This document shows positions 54,222 through 61,367 of a stretch of DNA of 64,000 nt, piece after piece. Under the pieces are notes generated by a model. It had not been told where the DNA came from, ran no database searches, and saw only the letters and a list, made by a program, of their open reading frames with translations. The DNA is from Mayfieldus sp963772265. Its GTDB lineage: Bacteria; Actinomycetota; Thermoleophilia; Solirubrobacterales; 70-9. The stretch spans positions 496,001-560,000 of the forward strand of contig CAVYWS010000002.1 in the NCBI GenBank assembly GCA_963772265.1, written 5' to 3'. The position numbers and the translations under genes are program-made. Each line of letters starts with the position of its first letter. Position 1 is the first letter of the stretch.

Positions 54222-54488
54222 GTGAGCAGCCAGCGAGTGCCCGGTGGGGTGGTGCACAAGCTGCCCGCAGACCTGCGCAAGGCGCTGATCGCCAACACCA
54301 CGGCGCTCCATGCCTGGAAGGACATCACCCCCTTGGCCCGTAACGAGTTCATCTGCTGGGTCGAGGATGCCAAGCAGGAAACGACCCGAGAACGCCGCAT
54401 TCGTCGGACCCAGGAGGAGCTGGAGGAAGGGCAGCGCCGGCCCTGCTGCTGGCCGGGGTGCAAGCACCGCGAGCGCACCGGCAGGTAG
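54222..54488 (+). CDS. YdeI/OmpD-associated-like small protein
   Basis: 88 residues starting at GTG 54222. VPGGVVHKLPADLRKALIAN, TTALHAWKDITPLARNEFIC, WVEDAKQETTRERRIRRTQE match the C-terminal YdeI (OmdA) signature, in which KxxETRxRRI is diagnostic. A Cys-rich end (RRPCCWPGCKHRERTGR) is extra. YdeI-type proteins are linked to peptide resistance in enterobacteria; here the role is unknown. Confidence 0.65.
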   Translation: MSSQRVPGGVVHKLPADLRKALIANTTALHAWKDITPLARNEFICWVEDAKQETTRERRIRRTQEELEEGQRRPCCWPGCKHRERTGR

Positions 54489-54627
54489 CAGCCGATGGGG
54501 TCGAGGTCCGTCGCGCGACACCCCGCCTCGGTGAGCGATGCCCGCCGCGACCACTTAGGCCACGGGGCCGCCGTCGGCGTCGCAGAGCCGTAAGTGACGC
54601 AGCGACGGAATCCTTACCATCGAGCAG

Positions 54628-55065
54628 ATGACGATCCAACGGATGGACCACGTCGGCATCGTGGTCGACGACCTCGCGGCCGCAACCGAGTTCTTCGTCG
54701 AGCTCGGACTCGAGCTGCAGGGCGAGGCGGCGGTCGAGGGCCGCTCGGTGGACCGCGTCGTGGGGCTCGACGGCGTCCGGGCAGAGATCGCGATGCTGCA
54801 GACCCCGGACGGCCACGGACGAGTCGAGCTGGCGAAATTCCACTCGCCGTCGGCCCAGGGCGGCGACCGGCAGGCGCCGGCGAACGCACCGGGCATCCGC
54901 CATGTGACATTCGCCGTCGAAGACATCGACGCCGTCGTCGCCGGCCTGCGAGCCCGCGGCGCTGAGCTCGTCGGCGAGCTGGAGCGCTACGAGGACAGCT
55001 ACCGGCTCTGCTACGTCCGCGGCCCCGAGGGGATCATCGTCGAGCTGGCAGAGCAGATCGGCTGA
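54628..55065 (+). CDS. VOC family protein (methylmalonyl-CoA-epimerase-like)
   Basis: 145 residues. MTIQRMDHVGIVVDDLAAAT with the first metal His, the second half APGIRHVTFAVEDIDAVVAG with another His, and a metal Glu in GPEGIIVELAEQIG. The repeated beta-alpha-beta-beta-beta units are full length. It resembles epimerase or dioxygenase-like VOC proteins; the substrate is unknown. It is the last gene before the second tRNA-Arg fragment. Confidence 0.82.
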   Translation: MTIQRMDHVGIVVDDLAAATEFFVELGLELQGEAAVEGRSVDRVVGLDGVRAEIAMLQTPDGHGRVELAKFHSPSAQGGDRQAPANAPGIRHVTFAVEDIDAVVAGLRARGAELVGELERYEDSYRLCYVRGPEGIIVELAEQIG

Positions 55066-55105
55066 CGGGTCCGGTCCGCCGCCAATCCAACTCGCGCGCG
55101 CGGAT

Positions 55106-55124
55106 TGATTGGCAAATGATTGCT
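55106..55124 (+). repeat. 19-bp repeat next to tRNA-Arg fragment 2
   Basis: TGATTGGCAAATGATTGCT, identical to 57431-57449. Both copies lie 70-90 bp to the left of a truncated tRNA-Arg copy, in the same orientation. Such an AT-rich repeat beside an attachment core suggests a recombinase-related site. Confidence 0.6.
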
Positions 55125-55160
55125 GGTCGAGTCCGTGGCAGGCCGGCGAAACGAAGAGAA

Positions 55161-55182
55161 ACCCCCGCGTGTGCGGGGGTTC
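55161..55182. terminator. Hairpin terminator
   Basis: AACCCCCGC-GTGT-GCGGGGGTT forms a perfect 9-bp stem with a 4-nt loop. It is T-rich after the stem on one side and A-rich on the other, so it could work in both directions. It lies between the VOC gene and the tRNA fragment. Confidence 0.7.
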
Positions 55183-55191
55183 TTGTACGTG

Positions 55192-55230
55192 CCCGACAGG
55201 ATTCGAACCTGTGACCTTCGGTTTCGTAGC
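55192..55230 (-). repeat. Truncated tRNA-Arg 3' half, copy 2
   Basis: 39 bp identical to 59024-59062 of the intact tRNA-Arg(ACG), from the acceptor stem to the anticodon loop, where identity ends. No 5' half. This is the pattern of an attachment-site copy made by integration into the anticodon loop. Confidence 0.88.
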
Positions 55231-55338
55231 CCTGCGCCGCTTTCCGGTGCGGTCCGTCTGCGTCGGGTTCTTCCCGCTAGTAGCGCATATCCGGGTGCTG
55301 TCTGTTTCCGGCTGAGTCCGGTGGAGTCCTGTGAGTTT

Positions 55339-55357
55339 GTTGCCACTCCGTTGCCAC
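55339..55357 (+). repeat. GTTGCCAC direct repeats (arm-type sites)
   Basis: GTTGCCAC occurs at 55339-55346 and 55350-55357, spaced exactly 11 bp, about 110 bp from tRNA copy 2. Tandem octamers near an attachment core resemble the arm-type sites of tyrosine integrases. No integrase gene remains nearby. The surrounding 55231-55447 has no gene I can support. Confidence 0.5.
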
Positions 55358-55447
55358 TTCGCCAAGGCAAGCTTGCTCGGAACGAGCGCGTGCAGGGCAC
55401 TGAGGCGGACCGCGACCGGCGTCGCGATCCGCCCCGCGCCTGATTGT

Positions 55448-56023
55448 CTAGGACGGGAACAGCCGGTACCGGATCTTGGCCTTACCAATCACGGTGTCAT
55501 CCGAGAGCGCGGAGGTGCCGAACGCCTGGTTCAGCGCCTGCGCCGCACCCGCGGTCAGGGTGGTCCCCACAGGGCCGATCACGAGCCGACCGCCTCGAAT
55601 GCGGACTCGCAGGTTCGAGTAGTCGAGGTCGAGCAGGGCGACCGGGCCCTCGCCGTTTACTTTGCCGTACAGCTGTCGGTCGGTGAGCCGGATCCCGAAG
55701 TCCGTCAGGCTCACCGTCGTGTCGCCGGCGCTGAGCGATATGCCGCCCGTGTGCTTGACGACGCCGCTCTGCAAGGTGCCCCTCAGAGAGCTCACGATCG
55801 GGAACGAGTAGGTCGCTCCACCGAGCTTCGCGGGAGAGACCGCTCCGGGCGTGACCCCGAGGGCGGTCAGCGCGTCGAGGGTCGCCGGCGCGACCTCGAG
55901 CGTGGTGGCTCCGAATGAGCCCGAGGCGTGCCCCTTGCCCTTTGCATGGCTGGCAGAGGCCACCGGCGCGGCGATCAGCAGCGCGGCGAGGATGGAGACG
56001 ATGACGATGATCTTGCGGTGCAC
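55448..56023 (-). CDS. Secreted HtaA-like protein
   Basis: 191 residues from GTG 56023 with AAGGAG upstream. A signal peptide (IIVIVSILAALLIAAPVASA) precedes a single beta-rich domain. It contains TLEVAPATLDALTALGVTPG, ATYSFPIVSSLRGTLQSGVV, KHTGGISLSAGDTTVSLTDF and VALLDLDYSNLRV, the pattern of HtaA-type domains known from corynebacterial heme uptake proteins. In Thermoleophilia such proteins are frequent and heme binding is not shown. It lies 99 bp downstream of the DUF378 gene and may share its light-responsive promoter. Confidence 0.68.
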   Translation of the reverse strand: MHRKIIVIVSILAALLIAAPVASASHAKGKGHASGSFGATTLEVAPATLDALTALGVTPGAVSPAKLGGATYSFPIVSSLRGTLQSGVVKHTGGISLSAGDTTVSLTDFGIRLTDRQLYGKVNGEGPVALLDLDYSNLRVRIRGGRLVIGPVGTTLTAGAAQALNQAFGTSALSDDTVIGKAKIRYRLFPS

Positions 56024-56122
56024 GATGAATCTCCTTTGTTCGTGGGGTTTACGGGGCGCCGGGCATCCGGTCAGGCGCCCCGCCCCGGCCACGCGTCTCG
56101 CGCGGCCGGGGTCGGATCCGGG

Positions 56123-56362
56123 TCAGCGGGCCTGCGGGACCGCTGCCGAGTCGTGCGAGCGGCCTGCGCCGAGCAGCGAGACCGCCAGGAACGCGGCGGA
56201 AATGCCGACGAGGCCGTAAACGATGCGGCTGAAGGCGTTGGTCTGGCCGAACTCCTCGCCGGCGATCCACGCCACGAGGTCGAAATCGGCCACGGCGACC
56301 AGGCCCCAGTTGAGACCGCCGACGATCACAAGAGCGGCGGCGATGGTCGTGAGTGTGCGCAT
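56123..56362 (-). CDS. DUF378 membrane protein
   Basis: 79 residues. TTIAAALVIVGGLNWGLVAV with the DUF378 GGLNWGL motif, then AFSRIVYGLVGISAAFLAVS, the second conserved helix with RIVYGLVG. Two membrane spans. The family is widespread but functionally unknown. ATG 56362 has AAGGAAGG upstream and a near-consensus promoter overlapping phased CarH-type half-sites, so it should be light- or B12-controlled. Confidence 0.85.
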   Translation of the reverse strand: MRTLTTIAAALVIVGGLNWGLVAVADFDLVAWIAGEEFGQTNAFSRIVYGLVGISAAFLAVSLLGAGRSHDSAAVPQAR

Positions 56363-56467
56363 GCTGTCCTTCCTTTGTAAAGAGTTTGTACAGGTATGCA
56401 GGCGGCACCTTAGGGCCTTGGGCTCGGCTTGTCAAGTCCTTGTACAGGGTTTGTTAGGCTTCCCGGC
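56363..56467. promoter_or_regulatory. CarH-type phased operator and divergent promoter
   Basis: Reading minus, TTGACA (56435-56430) and TAAGGT (56412-56407) are separated by 17 bp, a near-consensus promoter for the DUF378 gene. CTTGTCA 56428, CTTGTAC 56439 and TTTGTTA 56450 start exactly 11 bp apart across its -35. TTTGTAA 56374 and TTTGTAC 56385, again 11 bp apart, overlap the leader just before the ribosome site. On the minus strand these fit TnnACAA. Tandem 11-bp repeats are how CarH tetramers are known to bind DNA. Confidence 0.7.
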
Positions 56468-57337
56468 ATGGACGGCTACATGCGCATCGGGGAGCTCAGC
56501 CGCCGGACCGGTGTATCCCCCGAGCTTCTGCGCGCATGGGAGCGGCGCTACGGACTGCTCGAGCCGACCCGGTCCGAGGGCGGTTACCGGCTCTACTCCG
56601 ACCTCGACCTGGTCCGCCTGCGAGCGATGCAGGCGAACCTCGAGGCGGGGCTCTCGGCGGCGCAGGCGGCGGCGCTGGCGCGCGAGGCGCGGGATGACAC
56701 CGCCGTGTCCGAGGGCATCGAGGCAGAGCGGACCCAGCTGCAGACGGCGATCGACCGCTTCGATGACGCAGCGGCGCACTCAGTCGTCGACCGCGCCCTG
56801 ACGAGCTACACCACGGACACCGTGATGACCGAGCTGGTCCTGCCGTATCTGGCGGAGCTCGGCCGGCGCTGGGAAGGAGGGCAGGTCTCAGTGGCGCACG
56901 AGCATTTCGCGTCGAACCTCCTGCGCGGCCGCCTGCTCGGCCTGGCGCGAGGCTGGGACCGAGGAGCGGGTCCGCGGGCGGTGCTCGCCGGTGCCCCCGG
57001 CGAGCTGCACGACCTGCCACTGATTATCTTCGGGCTGGCGCTGCGCGAGCGTGGCTGGCGGATCACGTACCTCGGCGGCGACACGCCCCTTTTCACCGCA
57101 ACCGACGCCGCGCGCCAGCTCGACACCGAGCTGCTGGTCCTCAGCACGACGCGGCCCGAGCATCTGGAGCCGCTGGCGAAGGAGCTTGCCGAAGCCGCGC
57201 GCGATCTCCCGCTCTGCCTTGCCGGCGCCGGCGTCAGGGGCGCCTTCGCGGAGCGGGTCGGTGCCCGCTTTCTCGACGGCGACCCGGTCAGCGAAGCCGA
57301 GCGCGTGACGCGGGAGCTCGCCGCGCGGCCCGCCTGA
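56468..57337 (+). CDS. CarH/LitR-type B12-dependent photoreceptor repressor (MerR family)
   Basis: 289 residues. N-terminal MerR HTH (MRIGELSRRTGVSPELLRAW, ERRYGLLEPTRSEGGYRLYS), then a four-helix cap and a cobalamin-binding Rossmann domain. The light-sensor signature W-x9-EH is present: Trp135, Glu145, His146 (RRWEGGQVSVAHEHF). The B12 lower-ligand His is His181 in GELHDLP. Spacings match Thermus CarH (Trp131, Glu141, His142, His177, as I recall). The residue after Trp is Glu136; in Thermus CarH this is His132, the upper ligand after illumination. In the dark, the AdoCbl tetramer should bind DNA and repress; light should release it. ATG 56468 is used; an earlier in-frame start exists at 56429. 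Confidence 0.88.
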   Translation: MDGYMRIGELSRRTGVSPELLRAWERRYGLLEPTRSEGGYRLYSDLDLVRLRAMQANLEAGLSAAQAAALAREARDDTAVSEGIEAERTQLQTAIDRFDDAAAHSVVDRALTSYTTDTVMTELVLPYLAELGRRWEGGQVSVAHEHFASNLLRGRLLGLARGWDRGAGPRAVLAGAPGELHDLPLIIFGLALRERGWRITYLGGDTPLFTATDAARQLDTELLVLSTTRPEHLEPLAKELAEAARDLPLCLAGAGVRGAFAERVGARFLDGDPVSEAERVTRELAARPA

Positions 57338-57430
57338 CCGGCGGCAGAGGAACCGGACCGTCGGCTGGAAAAGCGTCTCCAATGCGGAATCGCAGGGTTT
57401 TTTCTGGCGGCTCGACGATCACCTCGCCAA

Positions 57431-57449
57431 TGATTGGCAAATGATTGCT
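57431..57449 (+). repeat. 19-bp repeat next to tRNA-Arg fragment 3
   Basis: TGATTGGCAAATGATTGCT, identical to 55106-55124. Here it overlaps the perfect palindrome GCCAATGATTGGC (57426-57438). It lies 53 bp to the left of tRNA copy 3. The rest of 57338-57501 contains no gene I can support. Confidence 0.6.
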
Positions 57450-57501
57450 AGCAGCAGAACGCAGACGCCGAGAACGGGCAGGAATTGCAGGGCAAATGCA
57501 G

Positions 57502-57544
57502 CGCGCCCGACAGGATTCGAACCTGTGACCTTCGGTTTTCGTAG
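57502..57544 (-). repeat. Truncated tRNA-Arg 3' half, copy 3
   Basis: 43 bp match 59021-59062 of the intact gene with one extra T in the anticodon loop (GGTTTTCGTAG). The flank to its left, TTGCAGGGCAAATGCAG, also resembles the left flank of the intact tRNA (TTGCAGGGATATTGCAA), so the copy includes some downstream sequence. Confidence 0.87.
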
Positions 57545-57667
57545 GGCGTGGGTATTTAGCTCTGCGACGCGAAGTAACGGTGGCGAGGAGACCAGGATGA
57601 GACCGGAATCCATGCTCCGGCATGATGGAAAAGCGCGTCGCTTCGAATGGAGATCGGAAGCGCGCGC

Positions 57668-58714
57668 CTAGCCAGGGTCAAGGTCCCGGCCGACCTCCAA
57701 GAGCGCGCGATCAGCACGCTCGATCAAAGCCTCAAAGGTGTCGTCAGGACGCAGTGCTGCCAGACCGACACTGATCGAGGCCCGAGGCTGCATCTGGGCG
57801 AGGGCCGCGCGTGCCTCCTCAACACGGTCACGAGCGGCGTCGAGACTGGCGTCGGAGATAGTGCAGACGAACTCATCCCCTCCCCAACGAGCAATTGGGT
57901 CGTAGGGGCGTAGCCTCGACCGAAGCGCGGCCACTACGTCCCAAAGCAGGGCATCACCGGCTGCGTGACCTTGGCGGTCGTTTGTGCTCTTCAGCCCGTC
58001 GACGTCGACGAATGCGAGCACCAGCTCTCCGGTGGACCGCCCAGCACGCTCGATCTCGTGCCGCAGAACGATTTCGCCCATTCCGCGCCGGTAGGCCCCA
58101 GTCAGCTCATCAAGGTTGGAACGGCGCAGCTCCGCCTGCAGCTCCTCACGGTCGTGGGCTGCCTCCTGGCCGTCGCGCGCCGCCCGCGCGCGATTTATGG
58201 CGGCACGCGCTCGATCCGCAGCTCCGCGGGCGCGCGCGGCGGCGGCGGAACCGAGCCTCGCTTGCAACTTTGGAATCGCGGGCCCGAGCAATTCCTCCAT
58301 CTCCTCGGCTTCGCGATCCTCCTGCTCGGCAGCCCGGTCACGCTGATCGGCAATCCGATCGCGCTGCCGGGCATCCTCATCACGCTGCCTTGCCTGCTCG
58401 TCGCGCTCGGAGCCGCTTTGGTCTCGCACCAGGCCGGTTGTTTGGCGGGCAAGCGTGCCGTCTCCACGCTCGGCGCGGGAGACCTGATAGGTCCGCTGCC
58501 TCAGAGCGTCGCTCGGTGAGTGGGCGGCGAGCTCGCTATCCGAGGCGGCCTGGTCTCGGTCCGAGGCGCGCTGGTCAGCTTCCGCTGCGGCTTGGTCGCG
58601 ATCGGAGGCGCTCTGGTCGCTGTCTGCGGCGGTCTGATCGGCGTCGGCCGCCATCTCGTCGGCCTCCGACAGCACCTGATCAGGCCCATGACGATGCCGC
58701 CGACGGGGACTCAC
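57668..58714 (-). CDS. Cytoplasmic diguanylate cyclase with long charged coiled-coil head
   Basis: 348 residues from GTG 58714; an ATG at 58825 is an alternative start. The first 200 residues are heptad-like repeats (ASDRDQAAAEADQRASDRDQ, RQRDEDARQRDRIADQRDRA), a long coiled coil. The GGDEF domain follows: NLDELTGAYRRGMGEIVLRH, VLAFVDVDGLKSTNDRQGHA, and the active loop ARWGGDEFVCTI. The inhibitory site RPYD (RxxD) is present, so product inhibition is likely. No membrane span; the coiled coil may set dimerisation or localisation. Confidence 0.85.
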   Translation of the reverse strand: MSPRRRHRHGPDQVLSEADEMAADADQTAADSDQSASDRDQAAAEADQRASDRDQAASDSELAAHSPSDALRQRTYQVSRAERGDGTLARQTTGLVRDQSGSERDEQARQRDEDARQRDRIADQRDRAAEQEDREAEEMEELLGPAIPKLQARLGSAAAARARGAADRARAAINRARAARDGQEAAHDREELQAELRRSNLDELTGAYRRGMGEIVLRHEIERAGRSTGELVLAFVDVDGLKSTNDRQGHAAGDALLWDVVAALRSRLRPYDPIARWGGDEFVCTISDASLDAARDRVEEARAALAQMQPRASISVGLAALRPDDTFEALIERADRALLEVGRDLDPG

Positions 58715-58873
58715 AATGCTTTCACGCCCAGCCGGATATTTAAGTTCCGGAGGCGGATGACCGTCCCTGGCACCCGACGCTAAACCTCCAACTAACAGGG
58801 GCTCCAAGAACCTCACTTGACGCACCGCCCCCCCCGCGTCAAGCCAGCCGAACCTACCCGGATGACCCCAGGT

Positions 58874-58892
58874 TGTCCAACAAAAATTGGGG
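58874..58892 (-). promoter_or_regulatory. CCCCAATTTT-NN-TTGGACA element upstream of GGDEF gene
   Basis: On the minus strand CCCCAATTTTTGTTGGACA lies about 50 bp before ATG 58825 and 160 bp before GTG 58714. It repeats the 10-mer and -35-like hexamer found upstream of the PAS-EAL gene at 36044-36060. Otherwise 58826-59020 contains no gene I can support. Confidence 0.35.
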
Positions 58893-59020
58893 TTTATGGG
58901 CCCAGAGTCGTCGTAGGCCAGGCCGCAAGACTTCGCGCCTCAGCAATGACGGCAAATTTACGCTGGGCAGTACGGGACCCGAGAGATCGAAGACGCAGAG
59001 CCTTTGCAGGGATATTGCAA

Positions 59021-59094
59021 CGCGCCCGACAGGATTCGAACCTGTGACCTTCGGTTTCGTAGACCGACGCTCTATCCAACTGAGCTACGGGCGC
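59021..59094 (-). tRNA. tRNA-Arg (anticodon ACG)
   Basis: A complete cloverleaf: acceptor GCGCCCG/CGGGCGC, D-arm GCTCAGTTGGATAGAGC, anticodon loop TCTACGAAA with ACG, T-arm CAGGTTCGAATCCTG. It is the only intact copy; three 3' halves lie to its left at 57502, 55192 and 53411. Its A34 would be the substrate of the TadA encoded at 13340-13813. Confidence 0.95.
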
Positions 59095-59143
59095 GGGTAT
59101 CCGGCACGAAGCCGGGACGCCGATTCTAGGCGCTGGCGAGCGG

Positions 59144-59980
59144 CTATCCGGCGACCGTGACCTGAGCGCCGAGGGGGACGCGGCGAAACAGCGTGCGCAT
59201 AGTCGTGTCGGTGGCCCGGATGCAGCCGTGCGAGGCGGCGTATCCGACCGGCCCCGGGGTCCCGTGGATCGCGATCCGGTCCCCGCCAAGCCAGCCGACC
59301 GGAAGGTGATCCTGGTGGCCGGAGAGGGCCAGCGCGCAGCATCCGTAGAAGGGGCTGTCGCGGAAGACAAGCGCGTCGGTGATCGCGAAGCTCCCCTTCG
59401 GCGTGCTGCTGCCGGTGGCGCCGACCGTGACCGTGTAGCGGCCGAGGACCCGATCGCCGTAGCGCACCTGCATCTGCCGCCTGGCGAGCTGCACCCGGAT
59501 CGAGTAACGGGTCCAGTATAGGTCCAGCTTCGCGGGGTCGAAGCGAAGCCAGGCAAGCGTGCCGTCGGGACGCAGCGGCGTGATTACACCGAACCACGGC
59601 CCGACCTGGCGCCCGACCGCGAAGACCCGCGGCGAGCCGAACTCGGTCTTGTCGCCGACGGTGTCGACCAGCTTTCCGCCGGGTGTCGCGTAGAGCGGCA
59701 GCCGGGCCCCGTGCCGCACCCCGAGGATCGCCGTGAAGCTGCCGGCGCGCGGCCTGTGGGCCAGGCTCGGCACTGGTCCGCGCGGAGGCTTCGGCGCGGC
59801 TCCGAGCGCGGAGTTCGCGGCAGGCGCCTGCGCTCCGGAGCTGGGCGTGATCTGGCCCCGGGCCTCGGGCCCGTTGCGATCGCTGCCGTCGCCGGAATCG
59901 ATCCCGGCGACTGCGATCGCGACCGCCACGGCCCCTGCGAGGAGGATCGCGGCAGCGGCTTTGAACGGTCGTCTCTTCAT
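59144..59980 (-). CDS. L,D-transpeptidase (YkuD family), exported
   Basis: 278 residues. A signal anchor (FKAAAAILLAGAVAVAIAVA) and a Pro/Ala-rich linker are followed by a domain rich in beta strands and the YkuD catalytic segment IAIHGTPGPVGYAASHGCIR (HG-x-SHGCIR) near the C-terminus. It forms 3-3 peptidoglycan cross-links or attaches proteins to the wall from outside the membrane. It is co-oriented with the tRNA genes on either side. Confidence 0.9.
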   Translation of the reverse strand: MKRRPFKAAAAILLAGAVAVAIAVAGIDSGDGSDRNGPEARGQITPSSGAQAPAANSALGAAPKPPRGPVPSLAHRPRAGSFTAILGVRHGARLPLYATPGGKLVDTVGDKTEFGSPRVFAVGRQVGPWFGVITPLRPDGTLAWLRFDPAKLDLYWTRYSIRVQLARRQMQVRYGDRVLGRYTVTVGATGSSTPKGSFAITDALVFRDSPFYGCCALALSGHQDHLPVGWLGGDRIAIHGTPGPVGYAASHGCIRATDTTMRTLFRRVPLGAQVTVAG

Positions 59981-60016
59981 CGCGGAAGCCCTCCCTCCCC
60001 GGGCCCGTCGGAGCAG

Positions 60017-60105
60017 CGGAGAGGGAGGGATTCGAACCCTCGAGAGAGCTTGCGCCCCCTACTCGCTTAGCAGGCGAGTGCCTTCAGCCACTCGGCCACC
60101 TCTCC
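60017..60105 (-). tRNA. tRNA-Ser (anticodon GCT)
   Basis: A class II tRNA with acceptor GGAGAGG/CCTCTCC, a long variable arm, T-arm GAGGGTTCGAATCCCTC, and anticodon loop CTGCTAA giving GCT (reads AGC/AGU). It is the third serine tRNA of the window. Confidence 0.95.
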
Positions 60106-60155
60106 GGGCGATGCCCGGATTTTAGGTGTCTGCCGCGCGGTTGTAGGCTCGCGCC

Positions 60156-61364
60156 GTGCCCGTCCCCGAGCAGTCGCACGCTCGCTACGAGGAGATCTTC
60201 ACCGAGGTCGAGGCGCCGTTCGCGTTCGTCGACCTCGACGCGATGTGGGCGAACGCGGACGACATGCTGCGCCGGGCGGGCGACAAGCCGATCCGGATCG
60301 CCTCGAAGTCGGTCCGCTGCCGGGCCCTGCTGGAGCGGATCCTCGGCCGCGAAGAGCGCTTTCGCGGCCTGCTGACCTTCACCCTGCCCGAGACCCTGTG
60401 GCTGGCCGAGCAGGGGTTCGACGACATGGTCCTCGCCTACCCCACCGCCGACACCGAGGCGCTCTCGCGGCTCGCCATTCAGAGCGCCGCCAACCCGGCG
60501 AGCGCTCCCGTCCTGATGGTCGACTCCAGCTCCCAACTCGACCTGATCGAGTCGGTGCTCGGCTCGGGCGCCGGGGCGGTGCGTGTCTGCATGGAGATCG
60601 ACGCCGGCTGGTGGCCGCTCGGGGGCCGCCTCAAGGTCGGCCCCAAGCGCTCCCCCGTCCACAGCCTCGACCAGGCAATCGAGCTGGCGCGTGAGATCCA
60701 GCGCCGCCCGCAGATCGAGCTGGTCGGGCTGATGGCCTACGAGGGCCAGATCGCCGGGGTCGGCGATCGTCCTCCCGGCCGGCGGCTGCGGGCGGCGATG
60801 ATCCGCTTCATGCAGCGGCGCTCGGCCCGAGAGCTTCGAAAGCGCCGCGGCCGGATCGTCGTCGCGGTTCACGAGTCGGCGCGGCTGGAGTTCGTCAACG
60901 GCGGCGGGACCGGCAGCCTCGAGGTCACCGCCGCCGACCCCGCGGTGACCGAGCTGGCGGCGGGATCGGGCTTCTACGCCCCGACCCTCTTCGACCACTA
61001 CTCGAGCTTCACCCTGACCCCGGCCGCAGCCTTCGCGCTGCCGATCGTGCGCAAGCCGTCGAGCGGCGTCGCGACCGCCCTCGGCGGCGGCTATCTGGCC
61101 TCGGGAAGCGGCGACGCCCTGCGCCTCCCGGCCCCCTGGCTGCCCCAGGGCCTCCGCCTCGACCCCGAGGAGGGAGCGGGCGAGGTGCAGACTCCGCTGC
61201 TCGGCGCCCCGGCCCGCGAGCTCGCCGTCGGCGACCGCGTCTATATGCGCCACACCAAGGCCGGGGAGCTCTGCGAGCGCTTCAACGCCCTCTACCTGGT
61301 CGAGGGGGGCGAGATCGTCGACGAGGTCCCCACCTATCGCGGCGAGGGCCACGCGTTCCTCTAG
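60156..61364 (+). CDS. Amino acid deaminase/aldolase-like PLP enzyme (alanine racemase fold)
   Basis: 402 residues from GTG 60156. FAFVDLDAMWANADDMLRRA then IRIASKSVRCRALLERIL hold the PLP Lys (ASKSVR). ALMVDSSSQLDLIESVLGSG-like strands follow, with ELVGLMAYEGQIAGVGD in the barrel, and a C-terminal beta domain with GERFNALYLVEGGEIVDEVP-type ending. The alanine-racemase-like fold occurs in D-threonine aldolases and D-serine deaminases; the substrate is not predictable. It converges on the lactone oxidase gene, a pairing I have seen in other actinobacteria. Confidence 0.82.
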   Translation: MPVPEQSHARYEEIFTEVEAPFAFVDLDAMWANADDMLRRAGDKPIRIASKSVRCRALLERILGREERFRGLLTFTLPETLWLAEQGFDDMVLAYPTADTEALSRLAIQSAANPASAPVLMVDSSSQLDLIESVLGSGAGAVRVCMEIDAGWWPLGGRLKVGPKRSPVHSLDQAIELAREIQRRPQIELVGLMAYEGQIAGVGDRPPGRRLRAAMIRFMQRRSARELRKRRGRIVVAVHESARLEFVNGGGTGSLEVTAADPAVTELAAGSGFYAPTLFDHYSSFTLTPAAAFALPIVRKPSSGVATALGGGYLASGSGDALRLPAPWLPQGLRLDPEEGAGEVQTPLLGAPARELAVGDRVYMRHTKAGELCERFNALYLVEGGEIVDEVPTYRGEGHAFL

Positions 61365-61367
61365 CCC

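Noticed and set aside
56363..56467. A cobalamin riboswitch before the DUF378 or CarH-like gene.
   Set aside because: The leader from the predicted start is only about 38 nt and no B12-box-like sequence is present; regulation by the B12 protein is the better reading.
53411..57544. The three tRNA-Arg-like stretches as functional tRNA genes.
   Set aside because: Each lacks the 5' acceptor strand, D-arm and 5' half of the anticodon stem, so no cloverleaf can form.
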